A DNA stretch of 64,000 bases, taken from positions 1-64,000 of the forward strand of contig MNCI01025486.1 in the NCBI GenBank assembly GCA_015680685.1, in the 5' to 3' direction. Within the stretch, counting starts at the first letter, position 1; each line of letters starts with the position of its first letter. This DNA is from Gnetum montanum. Taxonomy: Eukaryota > Streptophyta > Gnetopsida > Gnetales > Gnetaceae. The notes beneath the pieces are model-generated. The model was not told where the DNA came from and did not search any database. It saw only the letters and a list, made by a program, of their open reading frames with translations. The position numbers and the translations under genes were made by a program. This document shows, in pieces, positions 11,330-23,086 of the stretch.

Positions 11330-14177
11330 TCAGAAAGTGGAGGCTTTTGAGGTGCTAAAGGACTTTTCCATGCTTCTGATGCACACGATGATTGATGCTA
11401 AGGTGATTGCAACCATCTTACTATAGTTGTTACTTCTCATGGAAGATGAAAAACATTTAGCAGTGCTTTCAAATTCTCCTCCTTGCTTTGGGGATCATAC
11501 AAAATCCATGTGACATCACTGATATGAGCTGGTATGGGAACATCCCATAGATAGCTCATGGCCAAGAACAGCTCCTTAACATTAATGAACTAAGTAGTGA
11601 AATGTTTGCATTTTATGTTGAATGATTTAATAGAATTTTTCAATGCTTGGTAGTCACTCATCCTCTTGGCTAGGTTCTTCGTAATTGATCATTGATCTGT
11701 GAAGCAAGTGTAGAGAACTTTAAGCTTGACATTAGTTATTTTCATCTTTTGTTTCATGTCTTTTTGGTGCTTGAACTCTACCTCATACAAGAGGTAAGAG
11801 CTAGCAACTTGCTTTTCTAGTTTTGAGCTTAGCCTTTTGGAAGTTAGCATTACCAAGTTTGCATACTAGAGATTCACTAACTCCATGTATTGGGTCATCT
11901 CCTCAATTTGTAACTCTTTGAGGTGGATTTCTACTTTGTTATACATGTTAAGTCTATTGAATATGGACTACCACACGTCAACTCCTTGTTGGAGTTGCTA
12001 AAGGGCCTTGTTCATCATTGCCTTGGCTATATGGATTTCTTTCTCATTAACTTCTTTGAGAAGCCCAACCTAGTTCTTGTAATGATTTTTTAACACATTC
12101 AAACTTCAAGGCCTCATTCTTCTAGGTGGGTATCGCAATGGCCAAATTTTGGTGAACTGCATGGACTTTCTTTATCAAGAGATTTCTATTTTCAATAGTC
12201 AACCTCCTCAAATCCAAGTTCACCTTGGCAAGCTACTCTTGCTATTGTCACACAAATTCTAGCATTTTTTCCTTTGTGTTTAAACATATTGCAGGTGATG
12301 AATGTCTCTAGTCAAAATTATGTTCTCCTTTTGGATCTTTGATAAGTTCTTTTTAGTGTTGTAGTTCATGGCCTCTACTAAGGATTGGTTGAAGACTACC
12401 ATCTCCTTTACATGCTCACCCTCTTTAAGTTTGTGTTGAATCTACAAAAATCTTCCATAGTTGTTATAGCCTGGTTGAGCATGGTGGAATCAGCTAGTCA
12501 GGCTCTCAATTCTACAACCTTGGTAGCCAATGATTAATTCTCAAATGTAGGTGCCTCAAGGTGGTCATTGGCAATGATGAGCTTACCCCTAGCCTCTTGT
12601 AGTTTCAACTAGGTTGCAGTGATGGTATTTGGAAGATCAAAGACCTTTGGAAATGATTTCTCTATTCCCACTAGTTGGTCTAGCACTTCCTCATGCTAAG
12701 CTATAGTTAGTCTTCCACTTGCTGCTCCTATGGGTATCTACACATTCCTAATTTCAAAAACATTAGGCATAGAGGTAGTATAAGTGTTTAGCACCTTTGC
12801 AACATGGTTAGCCACCACCTTTGCTACTATCTCCTATCCTTAATGCTACTTCACCATGATAGTTGTTCCCTCATCCTCCTCCAAGCACACCGAGAAAGTG
12901 GCAACATTCCTTGAAATTTCTGGGAATTCTTGTTATCCTGAGAGGAACACCATCACTTCCTAAATGCTAGGATTTGACCTTATAGGCACCTACATCCATT
13001 GGATAAATAACAATGATGAAATCTCCTCTAGCTAGCTAATGGTTTTGGTTACCTTGGTCAAATGGCTCATAGCTGGTTGGTAGACTAATGGATCACCACC
13101 ACTTAGTCCTACCTAATGCTATTTTAGGAGCTGCTTATGGAGTTTTTTCTTATGCTCAATGGTAGCATGAGCCTCCAACATTGTTTCTTCATGAGTAGGT
13201 CATGATGGTGGCTACTCCTCTTCCTAAAACTTGGCAAATGCCTTATCCTTCATCATCTCTTACCAAGAGGTAGCAAAAGCATGATGAAGGATGTCATTGG
13301 CATAGTGGGCTATGCCTCCCTTTTTGAATAATTTTTGAAGTAGGCATGGAAAGGGGAGTGTATTCCTCCAATGCCTATTCTCTTTGAAGTGCTTCTCCAT
13401 TTCGAGGAATATGAGCTACTAGAGGTTGATCAAAAATTTACCACTTAGAGTGATACACACATGAGTAGAAAAGGTAGTGACTTTGCTCAACCTCATCATT
13501 AGGTTAAGGTGATAGGCTAAAATTTTGAAGTATACCCTCTCTACCTTGGTGAGTGCATCATACTTCTTATGGTCCACTCCATTGCATCTCAGGATCCATT
13601 CTGTCTCCACCTCAAGATTCACTTATGTTCAAATCTTTGCTAAGGTTACTCCAGTATCTAGAAACCCAAGGGCCTTTTCAATGGCCTCCACAAAGTAGGA
13701 CACACTAATGTCCTTTATTTTCATCATGGCATCAACTTGCCTATTACTCTAGAAGAGATATGTTTCCCTCATGTGCCATTCCCCATTGGAAGCAAGGACA
13801 GGCCACATGGGAGAGCTGTAAAGTTGTGTTTTTACTTCTTCTAGTGCAAAGTCCACGAAAGCACCAAATTTAAGTTCTTGAAGAATTGAATCTTTGACCT
13901 CCTTGGAATTGATTTTCTTAAGGAAAGCTTCCATCAAGGTGACATATAAGTTTGGTCTAGGGCCAAGCACCTCATCTCATTGTGATTGCCCAATCTCAGT
14001 TCTTAAAATCTATTGGATAGATTCCACTTTGTGCTCCTCTTGAAGAGATTTCATTACATGTGTTTCTACTACTTCTTCATGGGGCTGTTGCTATTGTTAG
14101 CCCTTTCCTCCTCTAGGCTACGTATCCCTTGGTTGAAATGGTCCTCCTTTTTATGGTCATTTTAGTCTTGGTGCCAT
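11330..14177 (-). pseudogene. Athila extra (post-integrase, 'env-like') ORF, decayed
   Basis: It starts at ATG (14177 on the minus strand, MAPRLK) downstream of pol. Frame-interrupted translation runs to about 11330. Better-preserved blocks are 13749-13970 (GAFVDFALEEVKTQ...PMW) and 13419-13622 (YFKILAYHLNLMMRLSKVTT). The last third (about 12450-11900) looks coiled-coil (KVNLDLRRLTIENRNLL). A homologous copy lies on the plus strand at 26347-28627 with the same blocks in the same order, so it was a real protein. Athila elements often carry such an ORF, called env-like. I see no clear signal peptide or membrane segment and do not assign a function. Confidence 0.6.
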
Positions 14178-14577
14178 CTATAATCACAACATGAACAAAG
14201 ATTAGCATTTGATGTGTAACTTAGAATACTTGATACCTTATCTCCTTTGATCAATTATAGTTAGGCTAAGTTTTGATTATTGTGGATCAATTATTTTAAT
14301 ATTATTTTATTTTGATAGCTACCAAAGTTTGTTTGTGAGGTTTAACTAAAGTGGATTAGTGATATTTTCTATTATTTTATTAGTTAAACTTTGTGAGAGT
14401 TAGAAAAATTTTAAAAACTTTTATGGAAAAAAACCTAAGGTTTGTGACCCCCCACAACATAAAAATCACCTCTAGTAGTTCAAAAGTTATGGGCTTAGGA
14501 AGGTTCTAGGATTCAAAAACTACAAAAAATCCTTTGGTGTTGAGTGAGAAATGTGAAAAATGGCTACGTTCCCACTG

Positions 14578-14672
14578 CTATTTATAGGCTTTTTATGTTG
14601 TGTCAATGGTGATGCATCGATGGGAATGCATTGACATATCACATTGCATTGACGAGGATGCATTGATGTAGC
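14578..14672 (-). promoter_or_regulatory. U3-like internal segment with TATA box ahead of the extra ORF
   Basis: On the minus strand, repeated GCATTGA/ATGCATCGATG words (about 14605-14672) are followed by CCTATAAATAGCAG (about 14576-14590), about 400 nt before the extra ORF ATG. The same words (GACGAGGATG.ATTGATG) occur in the Athila-1 LTR U3 just before its TATA box. The layout therefore copies that of the LTR promoter. Promoter activity is inference. Confidence 0.4.
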
Positions 14673-14679
14673 GTAAGGC

Positions 14680-16085
14680 AAAATTTTTTCACTTTAAAAA
14701 CTACATAAAAATAAGAAGTTTTTGAATAAAATTAGAGTCCAAAGGAAGCCAAAAAAACCTAAAATACTAGGAAATGCTTGAAGAGGGCTTAGAATATAAA
14801 CAAAAAGAGGAAATTTGACTAGGAGATTATTGGTCAAGGAGTGCAAAACTATATGTATTGTGGTGACAATGTGAGATTTTGAAAGAAAAATGGATAAGGG
14901 ATAAGGATTTCTACCATCCCAACTAAGGAGTATGTAAGTGGGTCCTCCCCATAGTAGGCTCATGCCATTAATGGCCTTACATGTCTCCAAACCATGAGGT
15001 CCATGGGCTCCATGAATGATTAATGGTTGTGGATCATTAAAAATCAAATCACCAGGGAAGTCACTAAATAATATCAACTATTTAGTAATGAAATCATCAA
15101 AACAATCATGAAAAGAGGTAGTGAGGTGATTTATGGAAGAAGTTGAGGGATGAGACAGAGCATGGAATGGAGGTTTCCATGATGGTCACATGAAGTCACT
15201 AGTGGAAGATATGATTAATTAAGGCTTGAGAACTTCCTTACTTAGTTTGAATTAAGACCATCCACTTCAAGTGACTTTGTATTGACACTTAGATCATTCT
15301 ACCCTTCAAGAAACAAGAACATCCCCATAGACCACTCACCATCTTTGAAGAATAAGAAAAGAGAAGTAGGAAGTGAAGAGGGCCTTAGTCAACGAGGTGC
15401 CTTTAGGCATGTTTAACATATCTTTCCATCCCCATAACTAGTGTTTGTAGTCCATTATTTTATTTAAGGGATGTTCTTTGAATTTCCATCATTATTATTA
15501 TTTTTTGTATTTTTCAGATAGGAAACATACCATGTAAAGACTTTGCTTCCTGTGATTGGACAATAGTGAAATTATGAGAAGTCCATGAAAAAATTCATGT
15601 AACTTAGAGGGGAATTAGGTACAAAAGTGATAAATTTCTTTGAAGTCACACCCTTGTCCATCCACTTAATTCATCCCAAGTTTAGAAAGTACAAAGGTCA
15701 TCAGTTCATTATAAGGTTTTTATTAATAAGGGACCTCATATTTTCAAAATGAAGAGGCACCATAGAGTTGAGTGGAGTGATGGATGACATGGTCTCACTA
15801 CTTGTTAACATGAAAAGAATCAATGATCCATTAGTAAAAATCAAAATTTAAAAATGAAATCTAGCCATTTGCGCTCAAATAATTGATACACTTTAAACCA
15901 CCATCGATAGCAACTATAACGTGGACCAAGCCTTGATGGCAATAAAGAAAAAACATAGAAAATAACAAAAATTCAAATAATTAAAATAAGGAAAAATATA
16001 AAAAATTTGAAAAAGAATCATGAAAATGGAAAACATACTAAAAACAGTGTAAAATATACAAGTTAAAAACTAAGGAGCCACTTGA
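14680..16085 (-). other. Athila-1 spacer between integrase and extra ORF
   Basis: Mostly non-coding. It aligns with the Athila-2 region of about 39850-40920: both share 'gtgggtcctcccca.ag.aggctcatgcc' (14940-14970 and 40019-40047), a 'gtttttatg/ttttcag'-type run near 15500, and 'ttgaagtcacaccctt' (15640 and 40732). A 127-codon minus-strand ORF (14694-15077) is not conserved in Athila-2. Confidence 0.5.
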
Positions 16086-16089
16086 TTTG

Positions 16090-17200
16090 ATATTAGCATG
16101 GATGGGAATCTCCCCCATGATTGAGTTGAAAGGAGGAGTTTCAAAAGATTGAACATGCATGTCCATCCATTGATATGTTGGTGCCACTGGTTATTATTGG
16201 TTCATGGAAAGGTTTTATTGTTGAGTGTTGAGTAACAGTTTCTTGTTTGGGTTGGCAAGCTGGTAGATTAACATGGCCTCGAATGGAAAGGCTTCATAGA
16301 TGATATAGGGCCCTTCCATAATGTTTGAAACTTATTTTGTTAAGATATTTGTATGGGATTCCAATAAAGCACCTTATCTCTCAATTGAAATTTAACTTTC
16401 TTGATCACAAGGTAATGGTGTTGTTTGTTATATGCCTTGTGCACTTTGTTAGACAATAGGGCCACTAATTGATTCTCATCTATCATGTTGAGGTTCATTA
16501 ATTTTTCTTTCTATGCTAGACTTAGGTCCAAGTTGAGGTCACATGTGGTTGATAGTGTACAGGGTTGTGCTTAGATAGGAAGTGTTGGGAGCTTCTCGTA
16601 AATGAGCTCATGGGAAGAGTATCCTATAGGGAGTTTCCAAGTTGAACGATAGGCCCAAAGGGAATAATTGAATTTAGAGATCTATTTTTACCTATATTTA
16701 CTAACTATTCTCATTAGTATTTTGGTTATCTCCCTATTATTGACCTTAGCTTAACCATTAGCTTGGGGGTGGTAGTGAGTTGTTAATTTATGCTCAACCC
16801 CCAAGCATTGCATAAGTTTCTAAAAAGTGGTGCTCATAAAGTGTATCTAATTATTTGAAATAAGTGCCTTTAGCATGCCAAACCTATTTACAACATGTTG
16901 TTGTACAAACCATGATACCATAGAGGATGTATAATTCATGATAGCTACAGCTTCTACCCATTCTATGTAGTAGTCAACAACTACAATTATGTAGTCCTTC
17001 CCATTGGACATGGAGTTGATGGGCCTCATAAAGTTAATTCCCTAAAGGTTGAAAGGCTCTAGTGGTTGGATTAATTATTAGGGCCCTTCCATATGAGCTA
17101 TCATCCCTCCATCACATTGACATCAATCACAAACGTAGATGAAGTGATGGGCATCCCTAAAAAGTATTGGCCAATAATATCTTACCATGAGTATTTTAAT
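16090..17200 (-). pseudogene. Athila-1 integrase, decayed
   Basis: The clearest block is 16847-17029 on the minus strand: MRPINSMSNGKDYIIVVVDY followed by a WVEA motif and a VNRFG segment, which is the catalytic-core start of gypsy integrases. The C-terminal part continues to about 16250 with frameshifts and stops (a GRALYHL-like block). The protein would insert element cDNA into chromosomes; this copy is dead. Confidence 0.7.
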
Positions 17201-17399
17201 GGTAATTCACCTCCTAGCATAGTGGCCCCCACAATGGCGCTCATGTGCATCTTGGAGGACTCGTAGTTGATCAACATCAAGAATGCACCATCAAACTAGG
17301 CCATCTATGCAAACCTTGTAAAGGTTGTGATTGATCTCCATGAAGTATTCAGCTTGATGAAGAAACTACTATTTTCTCTTGTGATCTCACCCTTATGGC

Positions 17400-18800
17400 A
17401 TCTTTTGAGTAAGAAGATATGATAGACTGGGCTTTTACTAGTTGATCTCTTTGGTCTCTTGTTTATTCATAGCACTAGCAAAGAGGAGTTCATGAGAAAA
17501 GTAGTCTAAGAGTGGGCTCTCCACCTCCTTGTCATCCCATTGTAACTAAGACAAGTGGTCAACTATCATGTTCTTAGTTTCATTTTTGTTCATCATCGTA
17601 AGATTAAACTCTTGTAAAATCACCAACCACTGTATTACTTGGGGTCTCACCATTGATTTTTTCATGAGGAACCTGATAGCACTATGGTCTATGTGCACAA
17701 ACATCTTGTACCTAGAATAGAGTGCTTGAATTTCTCTAGAGCATACACCATTATCATGAGTTCTTTTTCAATGATGGTGTAATTAAGTTGTGCTCCCACA
17801 ATGCTTTTGTTAGTACAATGGATGTAATAGGGATGTTTCTCATCATCCAACTATGTTAGCATGGCTACTAAGGTGTATTTGAATGCATCCATCATAATGT
17901 GGAAGGGTTTGAACTAGGGAGGAACTCATAGGATTAGTGTTTTTATGTGATTCTGCTTCAGGTGTTGGAATGCATGCTTGCATTCCTTAGGCTGGACAAA
18001 TGGTGCATCCTTCTTTGTTAGCTCTACCAATAGTTTTACAATCTTAGAAAATTTCTTAATGAAACACCTATAATAACTAGTGTGCTCAAGAAATTACCTT
18101 ACATCTTTAATAATTTTAGGTTTTCTAGTAATTCCTTAGATGACCCATATCATTCTTAGGTCTACTCAATCCCCTTGCTAGAAATACAATGTCCCAATAC
18201 AATGCCTTCTTAAATAATCAAATGACTCTTTTACTAGTTTATCATAAGGTTAACCCCACACATCTTTTGAGCACTTGCTCTAGATGGTCTAAGGCTTTCT
18301 CAAATGTTGCCCCATAGGTGAATAAGTCTTTCATGAATACCTCCACCCTATTACTGATCTATTATTGGAAGATGTAGAGGACCAAGCATTAAAATGTAGT
18401 ACAAACATTATAGAGGTCAAAGGGGATCTTCTTGTATGCAAAATTTCCCCAGGGACTTATGAACATTATTTTGGCCTAACCCTCCAACGCTATCTAGATT
18501 TGGTTATAGCCACTATAACCTTCAAGAAAGTTGTAATAACAATACCTTACTATTGTGTCCAACACTTGATCAAAAAATGGTAATAGAAAGTGATCCTTAT
18601 AAGTTTCCATGTTCAATAGCCTGAAATCAATACAAACCCTCCACTTGCCTCTTTTCTTTGGTACTATAACAAGTGGAAAACCCACTTGCTATCTACAATG
18701 GGGTAAATGAACCCCACCTTGAGGAGTTGATTAATTTCTTCCTTAATGACTTGTTTTTGCTTGCGGTTCAGCCTCCTCTATGGCTGCCTCTTTAGTTTTA
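17400..18800 (-). pseudogene. Athila-1 reverse transcriptase and RNase H, decayed
   Basis: RT is clear at 18494-18685 (LVIVPKKRGKWRVCIDFRLL, then HFLLPFFDQVLD and EGYSGYNQI). Upstream, QKQVIKEEINQLLKVGFIYP-like sequence extends to about 18800. Beyond 18490 the frame is broken repeatedly (thumb-like FLEHTSYYRCFIKKFSKI near 18080), with degraded RNase H at about 17500-17900. No intact YxDD was found. Confidence 0.65.
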
Positions 18801-19299
18801 TGGAGGAGTCTATATCGATCCTATGTTGGAATACCCTAGGATTTATTTATGTGAGCTCATGATATGATTAAGCAAAGATTTTTGGTCATCTATTAACAGC
18901 TTCCAACAACTACTTTTTCTACAAAGGAGAAAGATTGACATTGATGATAACCAACTTGCCATTGGTTAGAATAGCATATACCATTCTAGCTAGTAGATCT
19001 TTAAGCTTAAGAGGCTCATGCTTGAATTTTTCAAGGATTTCTAGCTCTTCCCAATTGATTTCACCTTGTTCTTTGGAGAGTTGGTGATGGATCTGCTCCA
19101 GTTGATCCATGCTTTCTACATAAGAGCTCATGAGGCTCTTAGTGGGTTCAATGCATAGTGTTGAGCTACCCTCTATTTTAGTTGTTAGCCACTAGCTGTC
19201 CTCTTATTTTGTGGCTATTGTATATAGGAACCTTTGAAGCTCTATGAAATCTACATAGTGCCTACATGCTTTGAGTATTGTTCTTTAAACGATCCATAA

Positions 19300-19760
19300 T
19301 TTCTACATGTAGTGGCACCCTATGTCACTGTATCCAATGCATGAAATGTGCTGCTTTTCGATCTTATTGAACTCATTATTCTTAGAGATTTCCAAAGAAA
19401 GGCCTCTTATCCCCAAACTTGCATCAATGGCACCTATCCACACTCTTCCCATAATTATAGGAAAGTCCCCTTAGCAATAATCCACTCAGATCACTAGGAA
19501 GTTAGTAGGATAGGATCACCTATAGATAGTGGTTATAATGTCCTCCACCAATTCCAAGGGAATAGTGATGAACTGATTCATCAACTCTAAGATAATGTTG
19601 CTCTTTTTGAGTGGAGGTAGGTTTTAATCTTTGTACATTTCTTGTGATATCAAGTTAACTCACAAACCTAAGTCCAAAAGAGCCTTGCAAGATTCATTTT
19701 CTATGATCTACAAATAGATGAGGGGACTTCTAGAATCATATTTCTTTTTGGGACGGTGAC
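19300..19760 (-). pseudogene. Athila-1 aspartic protease, decayed
   Basis: Minus-strand translation contains CKALLDLGL then VNLIS, and FPIIMGR. These match the ALLDSGSGVNLIS and FPIIMGRAWL blocks of Athila-2. The catalytic DSG is changed to DLG and stops interrupt the frame. A linker toward RT follows, best kept at 18919-19131. Confidence 0.6.
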
Positions 19761-22124
19761 CAATCTTTATTCAATTAGTGATTTCATGGTTCAACATTAT
19801 AGTGTGAAGTATGGAAGAATTTTTCTTTAAAGGGTTCTCAAGAGACATGCCAGAGGATGTAGGAGAAGTAGGATAAATACCCATAGGTGTCTATGAGGGC
19901 TTTGTTGGGCTACTAGTTTTGAAGAATGGTCTTTTTTGAGGCTTGGTTTCAGAAGCACTCAGCTAAGGAGACAACTATAAGTTTGCATTCCTTATTGCAT
20001 TCATTTATTGTGGTTGACTTGGTATTTCTCCCTACATAGATGGAGCATGTGGAAAAGGAATTGAGGATAAAGGTGTCAGAGTGGAAGAATGAGGAGGGTA
20101 ATAAGGAAATGAGACCTCCCCTCCTTAAAGATGGTGTTATGTAATATTTAGAAGGTAGTAGTGGTGTTAGAAGAAAGCATGACTAGAAGAATCACGTGAA
20201 AAGATAGGTTGTTGAACATAGTACCCATAAAGATCTAGCTGGCAGTAAGAACACTATTGCCTTGGTGGTGGCATCGTCCATGACTATGGGTTTTGCTACT
20301 ATTGATATTGCTCATGAGGCTAAGGTGGCGCTCCACTTGAATATTAGGATTATTGGTGGAATTATCAATAGTTTCCTTGGGAATAAGGCAACTTCTTAGG
20401 TTCTTATTGTTTGGCCAATCTAGGATTCAATGCATACACCTTGGATTCTTGCAACTATGACATTATTGGACAAAATCCATTGGGATGCTCATATTGATAG
20501 ATGTCACACCCATCATCATCTATTTCAAAATTAGCAACCTCTTCTACTACAACAAATTTACCCTTATCCTTATGGTGGGCATGTTTAGCTTCTTTTTTCT
20601 TTCTTCTATCATGTTCACTACCTCCTTAGTCTTTATTCTCCTCAATAATTCTTAGAGTAGTTTGGAATTTTCATCCAAGGAGTCCCACATTTTGTATACT
20701 TAGCCAATATTTTAGAGATAGATTTTTGGATTGGCAAAGTTTTCCATTGCATCACTTCATCAAGTGGTCGCTCCTCCTCATTGTCATAGAAATGGACCTC
20801 CCTCTTACAAAGAGAGAGGTCCCTATTGTATCTTCTACACTTTCTCTCTTTTTTAGATCACCTTCCTCCTTAGCCACTTGCTCAATTAGCCTTTGGATTT
20901 GATGGACCCTTAGCTCTAAAAGTCTCCCTTGGGCATAGAACCCAAGAGTTCTCCTCATTTCAATTCAGAGTCCATCTATGATGTGGCATAACTAATCCCT
21001 TTGAGAATAGCCATGGCATAGGCATTGGTGTAACAAGAAGTAGTACCTTCCCATGGCTACATCCAAGGATTCATGAGTGTCTTGTTTCCATCCTTGGATC
21101 TACCTTCTTAGGTTGGACACTTGAGGGTACATCTGATACTTGTCATTAAATAATTTAAGAATCATACTCCACCTTCAAATGGATTCTGGTTCCAAGGACT
21201 AGTACTAACTTTTAGCTTTCTTAATGTGTGTCCTGGGAAATAAATTCAACTTTTGCCACTCATTTTCAATTTTTTGTAAGGAATAAGAATCATGGAAGGC
21301 CTATAGATAATTTTGTGGATTTGTATTATATCCCCCTTTGAACTTCGGAACATTATTGATATCTAGCCATTTGATTTGGCTATTCTTCATGTGCCTTGTT
21401 GGGATCCTTATAACCTCTACAATGTTTAACATTTTTCTTGTTCCTAGTAGTAGCTCATCATAGTCATAGTGATCTCAATGACCCCTTTCATGGCCATGAT
21501 GCCTATGATGATTCCTACTATTCCTTCTTTCTCTATGTTGGTCCTCCTTTGATTTCCCATGATCTCAATCATTATGGTGGGCTCGACGATCATCTTGATC
21601 TNNNNNNNNNNNNNNNNNNNNNNNNNNNNNNNNNNNNNNNNNNNNNNNNNNNNNNNNNNNNNNNNNNNNNNNNNNNNNNNNNNNNNNNNNNNNNNNNNNN
21701 NNNNNNNNNNNNNNNNNNNNNNNNNNNNNNNNNNNNNNNNNNNNNNNNNNNNNNNNNNNNNNNNNNNNNNNNNNNNNNNNNNNNNNNNNNNNNNNNNNNN
21801 NNNNNNNNNNNNNNNNNNNNNNNNNNNNNNNNNNNNNNNNNNNNNNNNNNNNNNNNNNNNNNNNNNNNNNNNNNNNNNNNNNNNNNNNNNNNNNNNNNNN
21901 NNNNNNNNNNNNNNNNNNNNNNNNNNNNNNNNNNNNNNNNNNNNNNNNNNNNNNNNNNNNNNNNNNNGATGTAGGATGAAGGTAAAGTTTAGAATATACT
22001 CATTTGGATGAGTATAGACCACTTTGAACTATTGGGACACTAGTGTCTTATGGTCTTGTTGTTGTTGTTGATTGAGTTTGCTTATGAACAGTGGCAAAGA
22101 GTCTTCCTTGTAATTAGAAGCCAT
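19760..22124 (-). pseudogene. Athila-1 gag, decayed, contains an N gap
   Basis: It begins at ATG 22124 (MASNYKEDSLPLFISKL), 131 nt downstream of the primer site. An in-frame TAG at 22029-22031 falls at the same aligned position as a TAG in Athila-2 gag. The N gap covers 21602-21967. A capsid-like block (GWKQ-type) lies at about 21050-21110. The block at 20752-20958 (RRTLGFYAQGRLLELRVHQI) matches Athila-2 RRTLGTYTQGRLSQLRTHEV. Stops are frequent. Confidence 0.65.
21602..21967. other. Assembly gap (366 N) inside Athila-1 gag
   Basis: A run of N. The left flank is low-complexity (repeats of tgat/catgat words), which may explain the failure to assemble. The true length is unknown. Confidence 0.95.
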
Positions 22125-22254
22125 GTTAGTTCTTAAAAAAAATAGTGTGCATGTGTTATTATTACTTGTCTTAATGATTTTGACTTTAAGATCCATTAAA
22201 ACATTGTTGAATGATTTTACTAACTTTCTAGGTAGTGCACCTAGCTAACTAAAG

Positions 22255-22272
22255 TCCCCAACAACAATACCA
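22255..22272 (-). other. Primer-binding site of Athila-1 (tRNA-Asp type, decayed)
   Basis: TCCCCAACAACAATACCA on the plus strand matches the 3' end of plant tRNA-Asp (TCCCCGGCAACGGCGCCA) at 12 of 18 positions. All six mismatches are transitions, five of them G to A. It sits 1 nt from the LTR, as in Athila-2. Confidence 0.7.
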
Positions 22273-22273
22273 A

Positions 22274-23081
22274 TGATGACTCGCAAGTATACCCTACATT
22301 CAACTATATGAATTACAAGTGTTCATGTGCAATTTGGTCATATTTTGTAGACTTTAGCCCTCTAAGTACACATTAACTAGGATAGTTAATCTAGGGATGC
22401 TATCGTTGCCTTCTTGGTCCCACTTGTATAAGTACAAGCACATGGTTAAGTGTGACCAAGGCACATGATTTGTATAATTTTAGATTTTCTATCTATTATA
22501 TCCTAAGTGTAAAATAAAGTAATTAAGTATCAATTAATGTAATAAATTATCTAATGCCTTAAGATAATTCCTACAACAAGCATTTGGTCCCACCTATCGT
22601 ACAGATCCTAAATGTGCTATAATGTCACTAGGTTACCAAGTGTTAGCATTGTTGGGATTACCAAGTGTTAACATTATGTTCGAGGTGGTAATACTTATAT
22701 GTATTAATTAATATTATTTAATTAACTAAAGACATTAAAGTAAATTTCATGAATAATAAAGTGTATGAAAGTAAACATTAAGCTATTTTCGAAAGCTACA
22801 AGGTATTTCAAGAAGTTCATCTTTATTGCCATCACACTAAAGTGTTTAGGTACATCAATGCTCAAATAAGGATCCATACAATTCTTGACTCCTAGTATGG
22901 GCACTTAGAAAATATTCTAACTATTGAGAAAACAAATTTCAAAAACTTCCCTAAGCTATGGACTTGATGATGCCATAAATGTGGTGGGTGCACACATTTA
23001 TATAGGTAGACAAAAATGCTATGTCGACAAGGATGCATTGATGCTTGTCCATCGATACAACCCATCGATGATGATTCATTA
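22274..23081 (-). repeat. 5' LTR of Athila-1
   Basis: 808 bp, starting TGATGACTCG and ending ATTCATTA on the plus strand. It is homologous to 10259-11080 along its whole length, with many substitutions. The terminal CA has decayed to TA. Confidence 0.82.
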
Positions 23082-23086
23082 ATTAT

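Larger units (their letters stand above)
10254..23086 (-). mobile_element. Athila-type LTR retrotransposon (Athila-1), full length, decayed
   Basis: Two related LTRs in the same orientation (10259-11080 and 22274-23081) flank an internal region of about 11.2 kb whose minus-strand order is PBS, gag, protease, RT, RNase H, integrase, spacer, extra ORF, PPT. The primer site matches tRNA-Asp and an additional ORF follows integrase; both are Athila-clade traits of Ty3/gypsy elements. Flanks GTTAT (10254-10258) and ATTAT (23082-23086) look like a diverged 5-bp target duplication. Every ORF carries many stops. LTR divergence and loss of CpG mark it as old. It includes an N gap at 21602-21967. Confidence 0.88.

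Noticed and set aside
14694-15077. 127-codon minus-strand ORF in the Athila-1 spacer
   Set aside because: The aligned spacer of Athila-2 has no matching frame, and the peptide shows no domain. Probably chance.
21438-22022. Long ORFs on both strands spanning the first N gap
   Set aside because: They are open only because N codons carry no stop.
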